Shown: positions 17,132 to 25,795 of the stretch, piece by piece | How positions within the stretch are numbered: the stretch's first letter is position 1 | How the letters are laid out: each line of letters begins with the position of its first letter | NCBI GenBank assembly: GCA_034007705.1 | Contig: JAVEQK010000012.1 | Span: 1 to 64,000, forward strand | Direction: 5' to 3' | DNA length: 64,000 bases | Origin: UBA10518 sp022837185 | GTDB taxonomy: Bacteria; Desulfobacterota; Desulfobulbia; Desulfobulbales; Desulfobulbaceae | Position numbers and translations under genes: made by a program | The notes under the pieces: model-generated | What the model was told of the DNA's origin: nothing | Seen by the model: the letters and a program-made list of their open reading frames with translations, nothing else | Databases searched by the model: none

Positions 17132-17135
17132 CCCC
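17097..17135 (-). terminator. Rho-independent terminator of the selenorhodanese gene
   Basis: Perfect 12-base arms GGGGATGACCGG/CCGGTCATCCCC (17109-17135) around a 3-base loop, followed on the minus strand by TTCTTTTTCT. It lies 30 bases after the stop of the rhodanese gene. Confidence 0.85.
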
Positions 17136-17164
17136 CTGGGAAAGGAAAGAGATTGTTCTATTTC

Positions 17165-18517
17165 TTATGATTCGCTGTCTAATTTGGGCTTGATGATCTC
17201 GCAGTCACATTCCGGATCGGTGATGTCGAGGAGCAGGAATTTGACATCATAGCCGTTCTTGGTCAGCTCATGGTATGCAAGGTCAGCCCGCGCCCCGGTT
17301 GAGCAATGGACGAAGATCCGCTTGTCCTTGGGGATATCGTTCATCCGCTTGGGAATTTCGTCCAGGGGAATGTTGACGGTATTGGTGAATATGCCGAATT
17401 CGGCAATTTCTTCCTCGGTGCGGGCGTCGATGACAAAAACATCGGGCAGTTCGCCCTTAGTGGCCTTCCTGAATTCGTCCACCGACACTTCGCCCTTGCC
17501 CAGCTGACGGACCCAGCGAATTTCATTGGAGAAAATCGGGCCGTCGACAACGACGCCGTATTCCCAGTCCGCCCAGCCCTGGTAGTTGCCGGGGACCAGG
17601 GAGACATTTTTGAAGCCGTCAAAGAGCAGGTCTTCGTAAGCATTCATGACTTCCTCTTCATTGTCACTGTAGAGGACGACCGGGGCATTACGGGGGATGT
17701 CGTTGACCCTTTTCTCCAAGGTTGCGTAGGGAACGACAACGGCACGGGGAATTCTGCCTTTGACGGCGGCGCCGTCCGCTCTCAGGTCGAGCAGGACGAT
17801 ATTGCCCTTGGCAACGAATTCGTTGGTTGCGTAGACAGGGTACCCTTCCTTGATCCAGGCGGGAATGCCTTCAAGAAATGCGCGGACGTTGGTGTAACCA
17901 AGTTCTTTCGCCAGACCGGCGTTTTCGGTGGTCATGCCTCACGTGACGCCCTGGCAGTAAAAGACGATAAGGCTGTTTTTATCCTCGGGCAGGACCGCGG
18001 CTCCCTTTTCTTTCAGCACGGGCACCGGGATATTGATGGCCCCGGGAATATGCGACGGGTTGTACCGGAACGGCGGGCGGGCATCAACCAGAGTCATGGG
18101 CGCTTTGTTTTCGATGAGCTGGTACAGTTCGTCCACCTTGATTTCGGTAACACCCTCGGGGAGCTTGGCCAGTTTCGGCTTGATGACCGTGGCAAACTTG
18201 TCGTCGCCCCGCTGCTCCCAGGTTATGATCGCGGCTTCGCCGGCTTCGGCGAACTCAAGGCCGGTGGTTTTGTCATCGAACTTGAGCATGTACGGTTGCG
18301 CGGCATCGCCCTTGCCGACGGTGATGGAAATGGTTTTCGCCTTGTTCGACTTGCCGGTGACAGAGCCGATATAGACGTTGTCAGGCTGTTTCTGCGCCTC
18401 AACCGCCGCCGGTTTGGCAGCCGCCGTCGGTTTGCTCATGTCCTTGGCGCAGCCGAAGGACATGAGTGCCAGCATGATGGCAATCGGAATGAATGGCAAC
18501 AACTTGATTTTTTTCAT
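17165..18517 (-). CDS. Triple-rhodanese lipoprotein, predicted selenoprotein (UGA at residue 193)
   Basis: Read through one in-frame TGA (17939-17941), the frame gives 450 residues. The start ATG at 18517 has AGGAGG upstream. A lipobox (LALMSFGC) predicts a lipid-anchored envelope protein. Residues about 130-225 are rhodanese domain 1 with active loop YCQGVTU; the UGA sits exactly where homologous CxGxTC loops have their second cysteine. Homology continues without a break after the UGA (ENAGLAKELGYTNVRAF). Domain 2 (VVLYSDNEEEV) lacks a cysteine; domain 3 (IFVHCSTGARAD) has one. A SECIS-like hairpin follows the UGA. The alternative is two genes split by a nonsense mutation, but the codon position and hairpin favour selenocysteine. 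Rhodaneses move sulfane sulfur. Confidence 0.82.
17909..17941 (-). promoter_or_regulatory. Candidate bacterial SECIS element after the UGA codon
   Basis: On the minus strand, UGA (17941-17939) is followed after 21 bases by loop GGTCT (17917-17913), closed by CGCC/GGCG (17921-17918 with 17912-17909). The loop matches the GGUCU of the E. coli fdhF SECIS and the distance is in the bacterial range. The stem is short (4 bp). Confidence 0.6.
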
Positions 18518-18547
18518 GGATACCTCCTGTGTGTCAATTTTCAGCAA

Positions 18548-19064
18548 TATGCCGTTAAAGTAAGCAAAATCGTCAATAGACTTCCGGAAGCGCCGCGGAC
18601 GAACAAGCAGGAGCAGGACCGGAAGCTGTCCATCTATTCCCGAAAGACCCCTACCGGACCGCTCGTGTGGAGGGGTGCTGCTATCAGGTGTGGGTATTCA
18701 AAATAGTAATTAATCCTAATGTCTGCCATCAATAAAGTCAATTGCTACAAAGTGGTGCTCTTCGTGGTGCGGCCAGCTGCAGTTTTTCATTATGCCTATT
18801 TATTCCAGCATGTTAGCCAAATATCGGGGGAGACGGTGCATGCAATTTGCCAGCAAAAAAAATACATGTACTTCCAGAATAATTTACATACAAACTCTTC
18901 GCTATTCATGAGGTTCGATTGATGGACAGGATGCATAAATTTATTGCTGCGACAATTTGCCACATTTCAAGGTGAAGAAGAGTTGCTACAATGTGGTATG
19001 AACCTGAGGAGGATTTCCTGCTGAATATCTCCTGATGCAGGGAAATTCACTGCAACAACAACCG
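18548..19064. other. Gene-free spacer between divergent genes
   Basis: About 500 bases, partly AT-rich, between the rhodanese lipoprotein (-) and the secreted YcnI-like gene (+). Short open frames here show no family character or Shine-Dalgarno. It presumably holds promoters in both directions. Confidence 0.6.
18965..18992 (+). promoter_or_regulatory. Candidate promoter of the secreted YcnI-like gene
   Basis: TTTCAA (18965-18970), a 16-base spacer and TACAAT (18987-18992), about 80 bases before the ATG. The -35 match is weak. Confidence 0.35.
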
Positions 19065-19075
19065 GGAGGATTTGT

Positions 19076-19849
19076 ATGCAATTATTCAACAGCATCGCAG
19101 GGAGTGTTTTTTTTCTGTCAATCCTGTTCCAGGCATCCGGTGTTTTCGGGCACACGACGGGCCTGCCCAAAAATACCCCGGACAGCTACTATCAGCGCAC
19201 TGAGCCGGACGGGGCGAGCGGAGTGGTCAATCACTTCGCCATCGCCCACGGCTGCAACGGCAAGCCGGTGATTGCCTCGTCAATGCTCTTTCCCAACGGC
19301 AGGGACATGGTGATCGAGGACCAGGACGGCAGAATGGTCGATCCGGCAGAGCTGTTCAATGAACTGGAGCCGCTCAATAACCTGATCATGGGCGCCAAGC
19401 CGGCCCAGGCCGCAGAGTGGAAGAAGATAGAAGTAATTAGGACGGCGACCAGGGAGTATTCCAATCACGGGCTGCACACCGAGGACGTGCGGGCCTTTCA
19501 CTATTCCGGCGGCAATCTGCCCGACTACATGGTCGGCCTCCTGCCGTGGCGGGCGAGTTTCGCCGCCATCAGGGATGATTCCTGCGTCCGGGAAATCCAG
19601 GTCCGCATTCCGATAGTCAACTATTGCGAGCGCAATCCCAGGTCGCCCGATCGTCTGGATGCGTGGATCGGCAGAACCACGGGGTTGTTCAACGACCCGG
19701 AACTCGTGTCCGTCGGCTTCTGGCCCATGATCACCATTGTCAATACTGATTTTGACGCCTCGAGTTGCGGGGAAGGGATTGTGTACAAGGTGAGCCCGAC
19801 CGACGAGGATATTGATTCGCTTCTGCCGATACCTTCCTTCAACCCCTGA
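19076..19849 (+). CDS. Secreted protein, possibly YcnI/DUF1775-like
   Basis: A 257-residue protein with a clear signal peptide (IAGSVFFLSILFQASGVFG). Cleavage after VFG would leave a mature protein starting with histidine (HTTGLPK). The section NHFAIAHGCNGKPVIASSML with FPNGRDMVI resembles the HGCDGSPT region of YcnI/DUF1775 proteins, in which an N-terminal histidine binds copper. The rest of the protein does not clearly follow that family, so function is uncertain. GGGAGG lies 7 bases before the ATG. It converges on the MFS gene with only two bases between stops. Confidence 0.6.
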   Translation: MQLFNSIAGSVFFLSILFQASGVFGHTTGLPKNTPDSYYQRTEPDGASGVVNHFAIAHGCNGKPVIASSMLFPNGRDMVIEDQDGRMVDPAELFNELEPLNNLIMGAKPAQAAEWKKIEVIRTATREYSNHGLHTEDVRAFHYSGGNLPDYMVGLLPWRASFAAIRDDSCVREIQVRIPIVNYCERNPRSPDRLDAWIGRTTGLFNDPELVSVGFWPMITIVNTDFDASSCGEGIVYKVSPTDEDIDSLLPIPSFNP

Positions 19850-19851
19850 GT

Positions 19852-21225
19852 TCAGTTGTCCAGGATGAGTTCGTTCCGTTCCCGCCGGGCCTGTTTTTCG
19901 TTGACGAGGGCCAGGAGCAGAATGCCCAGGATGAAAAAAACGATTACCGACAGGATGGCGTTCCGGGAAGAGCCGCTCAGGTGGCGGATCAGGGCAAAGA
20001 TGAACGGTCCCCAGACTGCGGAGAACTTGTTGACCACCGAATAGAAGGCGAAAAACTCGGCGGGGGATTCTTCCGGGATCATGGTGGAATACAGGGAGCG
20101 GCTGATGGCCTGGGAGCCGCCCATCACCAGGCCGACGGCTCCCCCGAGAATAAAGTACTGGGGCGCGGTATCGATGAAATAGGCGTAAATGACCACCCCG
20201 CTCCAGACAGCCAGCGACAGCATCACCGCCCGCTTGGTCCCTGTTCTGCCGGCTATCCACGAAAAGAGCAGGGCGCCGAAAATCGCCACCGCCTGCACCA
20301 GCAGCAGGGTGATCATCAGGGCGGCGGCGGAGAGCTTCAGCTCCTGCTTGCCGTACATGGTGGCCATCTGGATGACGGTCTGGATGCCTTCGTTGTACAC
20401 GAGGAAGGCCGCCAGGAACAGGGCCAGCTGCTTCAGCTTGCCGATCTGGCGCAGCGTTTTCCATACCCGGGAGAACCCCAGGGTCAGGTAGCCGAGGGAG
20501 CTTTTCGGCAGGAGGGCAGACCGGCCGCGCCCGATTTTCGGCTCCCGCAGCAAAAGGGCGGTTACCAGGGCGAATCCCCCCCACCACAGGGCGGCGCTCA
20601 ACATGCCTATCCGGGCGGCGGCGGCTTCGCTGAGGCCGAAGAAATCATGAAAGGCGATGAGGACCAGGGCGGCGGCAAACTGCAGACCGCCGCCGGCATA
20701 GCCGTAGGCGAATCCTTTGCTTGAAACCCGGTCTTCCTCGCCCGGTAGCGCGATCTGGGGAAGAAAGGCGTCATAAAAGACATTGGCCCCGACAAAACCG
20801 ACCTGGGAAAGGATGAACAACACGATGGTCGGCCACACATCCCCCTGCCCGCAGAAGGAAAGGAGCACTGCGCTGGTCACGCCCAGATAGCAGAAGACAA
20901 ACAGAAACAGTTTTTTGGCGGAGCGGTAGTCGGCGATGGCCCCCAGCACCGGGGCCAGCATGAAGACGATGAATGCCGCGGCCGACACCATGAAGCCCCA
21001 CAGGGTCTCGGCGGCAAACAGGCTGCCGCCGATGACGAACCCTTCGGCCGGCACCACCACTCCGGCAAAATACATGGGCAGCACGGCCACCGCAACGGTT
21101 GTAATATAGGCCGAATTGGCCCAGTCGTACATGGCCCAGCCGAAGAGAACACGCTTGTCCCCGCGGACGGGCGCATTGGCGTCTGCCGCTCCTGTGTGTG
21201 CCGATGGCTTCTTCATGGAGGTCAT
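19852..21225 (-). CDS. MFS transporter of the UMF1 (Atg22-like) family
   Basis: About 457 residues with roughly twelve hydrophobic segments. The N-terminal signature FGWAMYDWANSAYITTVAVA is characteristic of the UMF1/Atg22-like branch of the major facilitator superfamily; GLVMGGSQAISRSLYSTMIP is the conserved second-half motif. The substrate is unknown. I start at the ATG at 21225 (21216 is possible). The open frame continues upstream to 21408, but that part is translated hexamer repeat DNA and is not family sequence. It lies next to, but separate from, the trehalose cluster. Confidence 0.87.
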   Translation of the reverse strand: MTSMKKPSAHTGAADANAPVRGDKRVLFGWAMYDWANSAYITTVAVAVLPMYFAGVVVPAEGFVIGGSLFAAETLWGFMVSAAAFIVFMLAPVLGAIADYRSAKKLFLFVFCYLGVTSAVLLSFCGQGDVWPTIVLFILSQVGFVGANVFYDAFLPQIALPGEEDRVSSKGFAYGYAGGGLQFAAALVLIAFHDFFGLSEAAAARIGMLSAALWWGGFALVTALLLREPKIGRGRSALLPKSSLGYLTLGFSRVWKTLRQIGKLKQLALFLAAFLVYNEGIQTVIQMATMYGKQELKLSAAALMITLLLVQAVAIFGALLFSWIAGRTGTKRAVMLSLAVWSGVVIYAYFIDTAPQYFILGGAVGLVMGGSQAISRSLYSTMIPEESPAEFFAFYSVVNKFSAVWGPFIFALIRHLSGSSRNAILSVIVFFILGILLLALVNEKQARRERNELILDN

Positions 21226-21265
21226 ATTATGTGAGAAGCGGGAAGCAAGGCCGGTTGCAGGGGGA

Positions 21266-21330
21266 GTTGGCAGTCGGCAGTCGGCAGCATACCGGAAGAC
21301 AGAAGACAGAGGACAGAAGTCAGAAGGAGT
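21266..21330. repeat. Heptamers plus module E
   Basis: TTGGCAGTCGGCAGTCGGCA at 21266-21288 followed by GGAAGACAGAAGACAGAGG and its continuation to 21330. It lies upstream of the MFS gene. Confidence 0.8.
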
Positions 21331-21357
21331 TTGCAGCTTTGCTGTCGGTGCGTTACG

Positions 21358-21402
21358 GTTGATCCAAATCGCAATCGGGATCGGTATCGAAATCGAAAAG
21401 CT
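21358..21402. repeat. Hexamer array (module B)
   Basis: ATCGCAATCGGGATCGGTAT and AATCGAAAAG: a run of GATCGG/AATCGA hexamers in imperfect tandem. It matches the tracts at 4543, 38749, 38933 and 45769. Confidence 0.75.
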
Positions 21403-21474
21403 TTCCACTCTATCCAGGTTGAGTGCGCTAACATTGTTCCTCTCCTCCTTCGTCCCCGCAGCCCAAGGTAGAGC

Positions 21475-21600
21475 ACTGCCAACTGCTGACTAGCGACTGC
21501 CAACTGCCGTAATTGTGTTCAGGGTATGTAGGGGTGAGTTAGCGAACCCCAACAATTCCAACCGGTTACGTTGGGGTTCGCAAAGCTCACCCCAACCTAC
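21475..21600. repeat. Heptamers followed by REP-like palindrome (A + C)
   Basis: Heptamer variants ACTGCCAACTGC at 21475-21509, then a module C palindrome at 21528-21600: GTAGGGGTGAG at one end, GCTCACCCCAACCTAC at the other, with AACAATTCCAACCGGTTACG in the middle. The last three bases of the ligase fusion gene (stop codon 21597-21599) fall inside this palindrome. Confidence 0.85.
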
Positions 21601-24434
21601 GAGACTTTCGGCTTCCCGCTCCCTTGTCCCGCACGGTACAATGGAGTGTACGATCCGGCGAGATCGGGCTCGCCCAGGTGGCTCAATATCTCCCGCCGCA
21701 CCGCGTCCCGCAGTTTGAGGGCCGCCGTCCAGTCCGTGCCGGACGGCTCGACGGGGCGGCCGATGACCACGCTGACCGGTCCCCGCCTGGGGAACCAGGA
21801 CTCCGAGCGCAGTTTGTTCCGCGTGCCGCGGATGGTGACGGGGGTAACCGGGGTGCCTGCCTGCACTGCGGTCAGAAAAGCACCCATCCTGAAGGGCAGC
21901 AGGCCGGGTATTCTCTGCAGAGTGCCTTCCGGGAAAAAGAGCAGGGATCGCCCCGCGGCAGCCAGTTCCGACAACCGGCTGATGGTCTCTTTTCCCCGTT
22001 CCATATCGAACCGTTCCACTGGAACAGCTCCCAGCCGGGTCAAAGGCAGCCACACCAGCGGTTTTGCCGCCAATTCCGCCTTGGCGATGAAGCTGCACGG
22101 AACCGGAAGGGCAGCCTGCAGGACGTAGGCGTCAAGATAGCTCATGTGGTTGGCGGCAAAGACGAGCGGGCGGTCAAGGGGAACATTTTCGGCTCCGGTT
22201 ATCGTCAGCCTGGTGCCGGTCAGCAGGGCCAGCAGTTTTGCCGCGGCCCGGGTGACGAGCCACCCCGCCCGCCGGCCGGGCAGGAGGATGACCAGCAGCC
22301 AGACCGGCCCGGCCAGCAGTCCGTAGAGGAACCAGCAATAGCCCGCGTACAGGGTGTCGGTCAGCCGCCCGGCCGTCCTGCGAAGCTGCGGGGCCAGCCC
22401 GGACAGGGCGAGCCGGGCGACCTGCAGCCAGACCGCCCGTTTCGGTTCGCCGATGCGGTCCTGTTCGTACAGCTCCCGGCAGGCAGCCCTTCGGATTTTG
22501 CCGCTGGAGGTCTTGAGCACGGTGCCGGGTGGGGCAATGACTATCTCGTCCGGGGGCATGCCCAGGATGTCCACGGTGACGTTGGCAATCTGTTTGCGCA
22601 GCTCTTCCAGGGAATGGGGGTCCTTTTTCCTTGATTCGGTGAGCACGACCAGGTTTTCCGTTCCCGAAACCCTGTCCCGGCTGCCGAACACCGCCGTGCT
22701 GCCCTTGCGGATGCCGGCAACGGAACCGATGGCCTCTTCCAGCTCATGGGGGTATACATTCCTGCCGCCGCGGATAATGACGTCCTTGATCCTGCCGGTG
22801 ACATAGACATCACCGCTGGCAATATAGGCCAGGTCCCCGGATTCCAGCCAGCCGTCCCGAAACAGTTCGCGGGTCTTGTCCGGGTTCCTGAAATAGCCGC
22901 TGGTCGATGAAGGCCCCTTGAACTGGAGGCGGCCCTCCCGCCTTTCCGGGAGTTCCCTGCCGGTATCGTCCACGATCCGGATCTGGTGGCCCTGAAGCGG
23001 TTGACCGCAGGCCACGAATTCCAGGGCCGGTGCGTTTTTTTCCTTGATCGGCACGGCCTGACCCGATCGGGCAAAGGTGTCCCGGTCGATCCGGTCGATG
23101 ACCGGTCCGCGGCCCAGCGGCGGGAAGGCGAGGCCGACCGACGATTCCGCCAGTCCATATACCGGGGCCATGGCTGTCCGTTGAAAACCGCAGGCGGCAA
23201 AGCGGTCGCAGAAGCTGGTAATCGTCTGGGGAGAAACGGGCTCGGCGCCGTTGAATGCCAGCCGCCATGTACTGAGGTCTATGTTTTCCAGGTCTTTGTC
23301 GTCGATGCGCCGGACGCAGAGTTCGTAGCCGAAGTTGGGCGATGCCGACATGGTGCCGCGGTGAATATGGATCGCCCGAAGCCACCGTTCAGGGCGGGCG
23401 AGGAAGGCAAGGGGGGGCATGATGACCAGCCGGCATCCGTAGTAGAGGCTGCCCAGCCACGCCCCGATCAATCCCATGTCATGATAGAGCGGCAGCCAGC
23501 TGACGAACACGTCTGCCCGGGTCGTTGCCGTTGCCTGTCCCATGGCCCGTATATTGGCGAGCAGGTTGGCGTGGGTGAGCACCACCCCCTTGGGGTCGCC
23601 GGTGCTGCCCGAGGTATACTGCAGGAAGGCCACATCGCCGGCCTGGACGGGGATGGGAGTGAACTCCGTCTCGGGCCGGGAGAGCTCGTGCACCGTCTGA
23701 ATGGTGCGCAGGGTTTCCACCCGGATTTTGAGCAGTCTGGCCACGGGCTTGACCTCGGGTACGGTGATCAGTATCCGCACCCTGGCGTTGGTCAGGATGC
23801 CGGTATGTCTCCGCAGGTGCTCCTCGATCTGGGTGGGGCGAACGGGCGGGTAGAGGGGGACGGGGACGGCGCCGGCCAGGAGGATGCCGAAGAAGCTGAA
23901 GAAGTAGTCCAAGCCGGTGGGCAGGATAATGGCCACCGTCTCACCGGGCTCCAGGCCGGCATGCTGAAGGCCGGCCGCCACGCGTCCGGCTCCCCGCAGC
24001 AGCTCTCCGAAAGTGATTTTGGCTGGGTCCGTCTCGTAGCCGTCAAGGAGAATGTGCGTGCGTTCCGGGTGGGTGGCGGCATGAAGATTCAATACCTCCA
24101 CCAGGGTCCGGGCCGTCACCGGCGGCTGTCCTTCCTCCATTGTCTGGAAGGGCTCCGCCTCCGGCTGCCGGTACGTAGCCGCGGGGACCTGTTCCCGGCT
24201 GTCAAGAAGGCGGAGGAGGTCCCTTGGCGTTTCCGCCGCGGCCAGCACCTGTTCCGGCAGCCGCACACCGAAATGCTTCTCCAGGCGGGCCAGAAGCTCC
24301 ATCCGGGTCAGGCTGTCCAGGCCGAGGTCTCTTTCCAGTGAACTGTCGAGGGTGATCGGGGATGAACGAAGTTCCGGATGAAGCTCCACGGCAACTTCAC
24401 GAATGACCCCAAGCAGTTCCCGTTCATTATCCAA
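21597..24434 (-). CDS. ACP - fatty acyl-AMP ligase - PlsC acyltransferase fusion
   Basis: A 945-residue multidomain protein. Residues about 1-80 are an acyl carrier domain with the phosphopantetheine serine (DLGLDSLTRME, Ser41). About 105-650 is an acyl-AMP ligase (YTSGSTGDPKGV near 273, WLPLYHDMGLIG, VYGLAESSV, SGDLAYI, VIIRGGRNVYPHE). After a hydrophobic stretch comes a lysophospholipid-type acyltransferase (NHMSYLD near 760, FFPEGTL). The layout implies activation of a fatty acid, loading on the attached carrier and transfer to an acceptor lipid or sugar. The TTG at 24434 is preferred over the TTG at 24464 because GGGAGGAA lies just upstream. It is downstream of treT on the same strand; its stop lies in a REP-like palindrome. 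Confidence 0.85.
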   Translation of the reverse strand: MDNERELLGVIREVAVELHPELRSSPITLDSSLERDLGLDSLTRMELLARLEKHFGVRLPEQVLAAAETPRDLLRLLDSREQVPAATYRQPEAEPFQTMEEGQPPVTARTLVEVLNLHAATHPERTHILLDGYETDPAKITFGELLRGAGRVAAGLQHAGLEPGETVAIILPTGLDYFFSFFGILLAGAVPVPLYPPVRPTQIEEHLRRHTGILTNARVRILITVPEVKPVARLLKIRVETLRTIQTVHELSRPETEFTPIPVQAGDVAFLQYTSGSTGDPKGVVLTHANLLANIRAMGQATATTRADVFVSWLPLYHDMGLIGAWLGSLYYGCRLVIMPPLAFLARPERWLRAIHIHRGTMSASPNFGYELCVRRIDDKDLENIDLSTWRLAFNGAEPVSPQTITSFCDRFAACGFQRTAMAPVYGLAESSVGLAFPPLGRGPVIDRIDRDTFARSGQAVPIKEKNAPALEFVACGQPLQGHQIRIVDDTGRELPERREGRLQFKGPSSTSGYFRNPDKTRELFRDGWLESGDLAYIASGDVYVTGRIKDVIIRGGRNVYPHELEEAIGSVAGIRKGSTAVFGSRDRVSGTENLVVLTESRKKDPHSLEELRKQIANVTVDILGMPPDEIVIAPPGTVLKTSSGKIRRAACRELYEQDRIGEPKRAVWLQVARLALSGLAPQLRRTAGRLTDTLYAGYCWFLYGLLAGPVWLLVILLPGRRAGWLVTRAAAKLLALLTGTRLTITGAENVPLDRPLVFAANHMSYLDAYVLQAALPVPCSFIAKAELAAKPLVWLPLTRLGAVPVERFDMERGKETISRLSELAAAGRSLLFFPEGTLQRIPGLLPFRMGAFLTAVQAGTPVTPVTIRGTRNKLRSESWFPRRGPVSVVIGRPVEPSGTDWTAALKLRDAVRREILSHLGEPDLAGSYTPLYRAGQGSGKPKVS

Positions 24435-24544
24435 ACGATTCCTCCCTGCCAGGGCTGTGCGCAATCAAGGTCATGATGTTTCCCGAATCAATCATTCCGG
24501 CATCACCGGGACGGCTTTTCCCGACTGCGGGCTTTGCAGAGCGC

Positions 24545-25786
24545 TCATCCCAGTTCAATCCTGTCCCGTCCTCCGAAGTGCAGGCTCGACATGAGGGTCA
24601 GGTATTCCCGCAGATGGCGGGTGATGAGGAAATTGTCGCGGACGAATTCCCGGGCCTTGAGGCCTATCTCTCCGATTTTTTCCCTGTTGTGGAAAAGATA
24701 GCGGATACGGAGGGCGGCGCCTTCGGGGGTGTTCACCCGGAAGCCGGTGTTGAAGTTGATGACCTGCAACCGGATGCCTCCCGTGTCGCCGCCGATGACG
24801 GGCTTGCCTTTCCACATGGCCTCGGTGACGGTGAGGCCGAATCCCTCCTTGATGGATTTCTGCAGGACGATGTGGGCGGCCCGCTGCAGGGCGTTGATGG
24901 TCCGATGGGCGTCGGGGGGAAGCAGCAGGACATGGATGTCCGGATCGCCGGCAGAGTTGTCCTGGACCTCCCGGAGCACCTGTTCGCCCTCGGGGTCATC
25001 GGTGGCGCCGCCTCCGGCCAGGACAAGCTGGACAGCGGGCACGAATTTCTTGACAAGTTTATAGGCCTGGATGACCCCCAGCGGATCCTTGAACCGGTCG
25101 AACCGGGAAACCTGGACCAGCAGAGGACGTTCCGGATCAATGTTGAACTCGGCACGAACAGCGGCGATTTCACTCTCCTCCAGGTCGATGTTTTTTTCGC
25201 TGAGGGGATCGATGCTGGGCGGGATGATGTACTGGGGATGGGGAAGCGTCTGGGCGAATCCCGCCAGGGAAAAAATACTGGCATCATAGTCGCGGACGAA
25301 CCGGCGCAGGTATTTCCAGACCGGCCGGTAGGGGTGGCTGGCATCGATGTGACAGCGCCAGACCCACTTTCCCCGGCGCTTGGGGCAGAGGGACAGGAGG
25401 GGGGCCGGCTGGGGATCGTGAATGAAAACATAATCGGCTGCTTCGAGCCTTTCCCGCATCGCCTCGGCGTTGGTGCGGTTGACCTCTTCATAGGCGGCGA
25501 TCTGCGCCTCCGGGATGCGCACATGGTTCCCCTGCAGGCCGTTGTGCATGTCCTTGGTGCACTGGTAAAAGGTCTCGTTGCCCTCAATGACCTCCCAGCT
25601 CGTCTCTATCCCGACCTCCTGCATCAGCGGCACCAGTTTTTCGAGGATTTCGGCAACCCCGCCGCCGACCCGGGTCGAATTGACATGGATGACCTTGAGG
25701 CCGGTCAACGGCCGGGACAGCTGAAACAGATGATCGATCACTTCCTCGCCCGCCACCCGGCCGTATGCTTCCAACTGACTCGTCAT
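24545..25786 (-). CDS. treT: Trehalose synthase, glycosyltransferase family 4 (TreT-like)
   Basis: A 413-residue GT4 enzyme. The N-terminus GLKVIHVNSTRVGGGVAEIL is diagnostic of TreT, which joins NDP-glucose and glucose into trehalose in one step. Also visible are WRCHIDASHPY, PPSIDPLSEKN, QVSRFDRFKDP and the nucleotide-sugar motif EGFGLTVTEAMW. AGGAGAAGG precedes the ATG. It lies ten bases after the DUF5752 gene and follows treZ and the treY fusion, so this operon encodes both the TreYZ and TreT routes to trehalose. Confidence 0.9.
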   Translation of the reverse strand: MTSQLEAYGRVAGEEVIDHLFQLSRPLTGLKVIHVNSTRVGGGVAEILEKLVPLMQEVGIETSWEVIEGNETFYQCTKDMHNGLQGNHVRIPEAQIAAYEEVNRTNAEAMRERLEAADYVFIHDPQPAPLLSLCPKRRGKWVWRCHIDASHPYRPVWKYLRRFVRDYDASIFSLAGFAQTLPHPQYIIPPSIDPLSEKNIDLEESEIAAVRAEFNIDPERPLLVQVSRFDRFKDPLGVIQAYKLVKKFVPAVQLVLAGGGATDDPEGEQVLREVQDNSAGDPDIHVLLLPPDAHRTINALQRAAHIVLQKSIKEGFGLTVTEAMWKGKPVIGGDTGGIRLQVINFNTGFRVNTPEGAALRIRYLFHNREKIGEIGLKAREFVRDNFLITRHLREYLTLMSSLHFGGRDRIELG

Positions 25787-25795
25787 ACCCTTCTC

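Noticed and set aside
17165..18547. Two separate genes (a 202-codon lipoprotein and a 256-codon rhodanese) instead of one
   Set aside because: They share the frame with only GGC between TGA and the second ATG. The second has no ribosome site, and one rhodanese domain is split across the TGA.
18719..18922. Small open frame in the spacer before the YcnI-like gene
   Set aside because: AT-rich sequence, no Shine-Dalgarno, no recognisable motif.
21226..21408. N-terminal extension of the MFS transporter
   Set aside because: The extra residues are a translation of hexamer and module E repeats and lie upstream of the normal family start.
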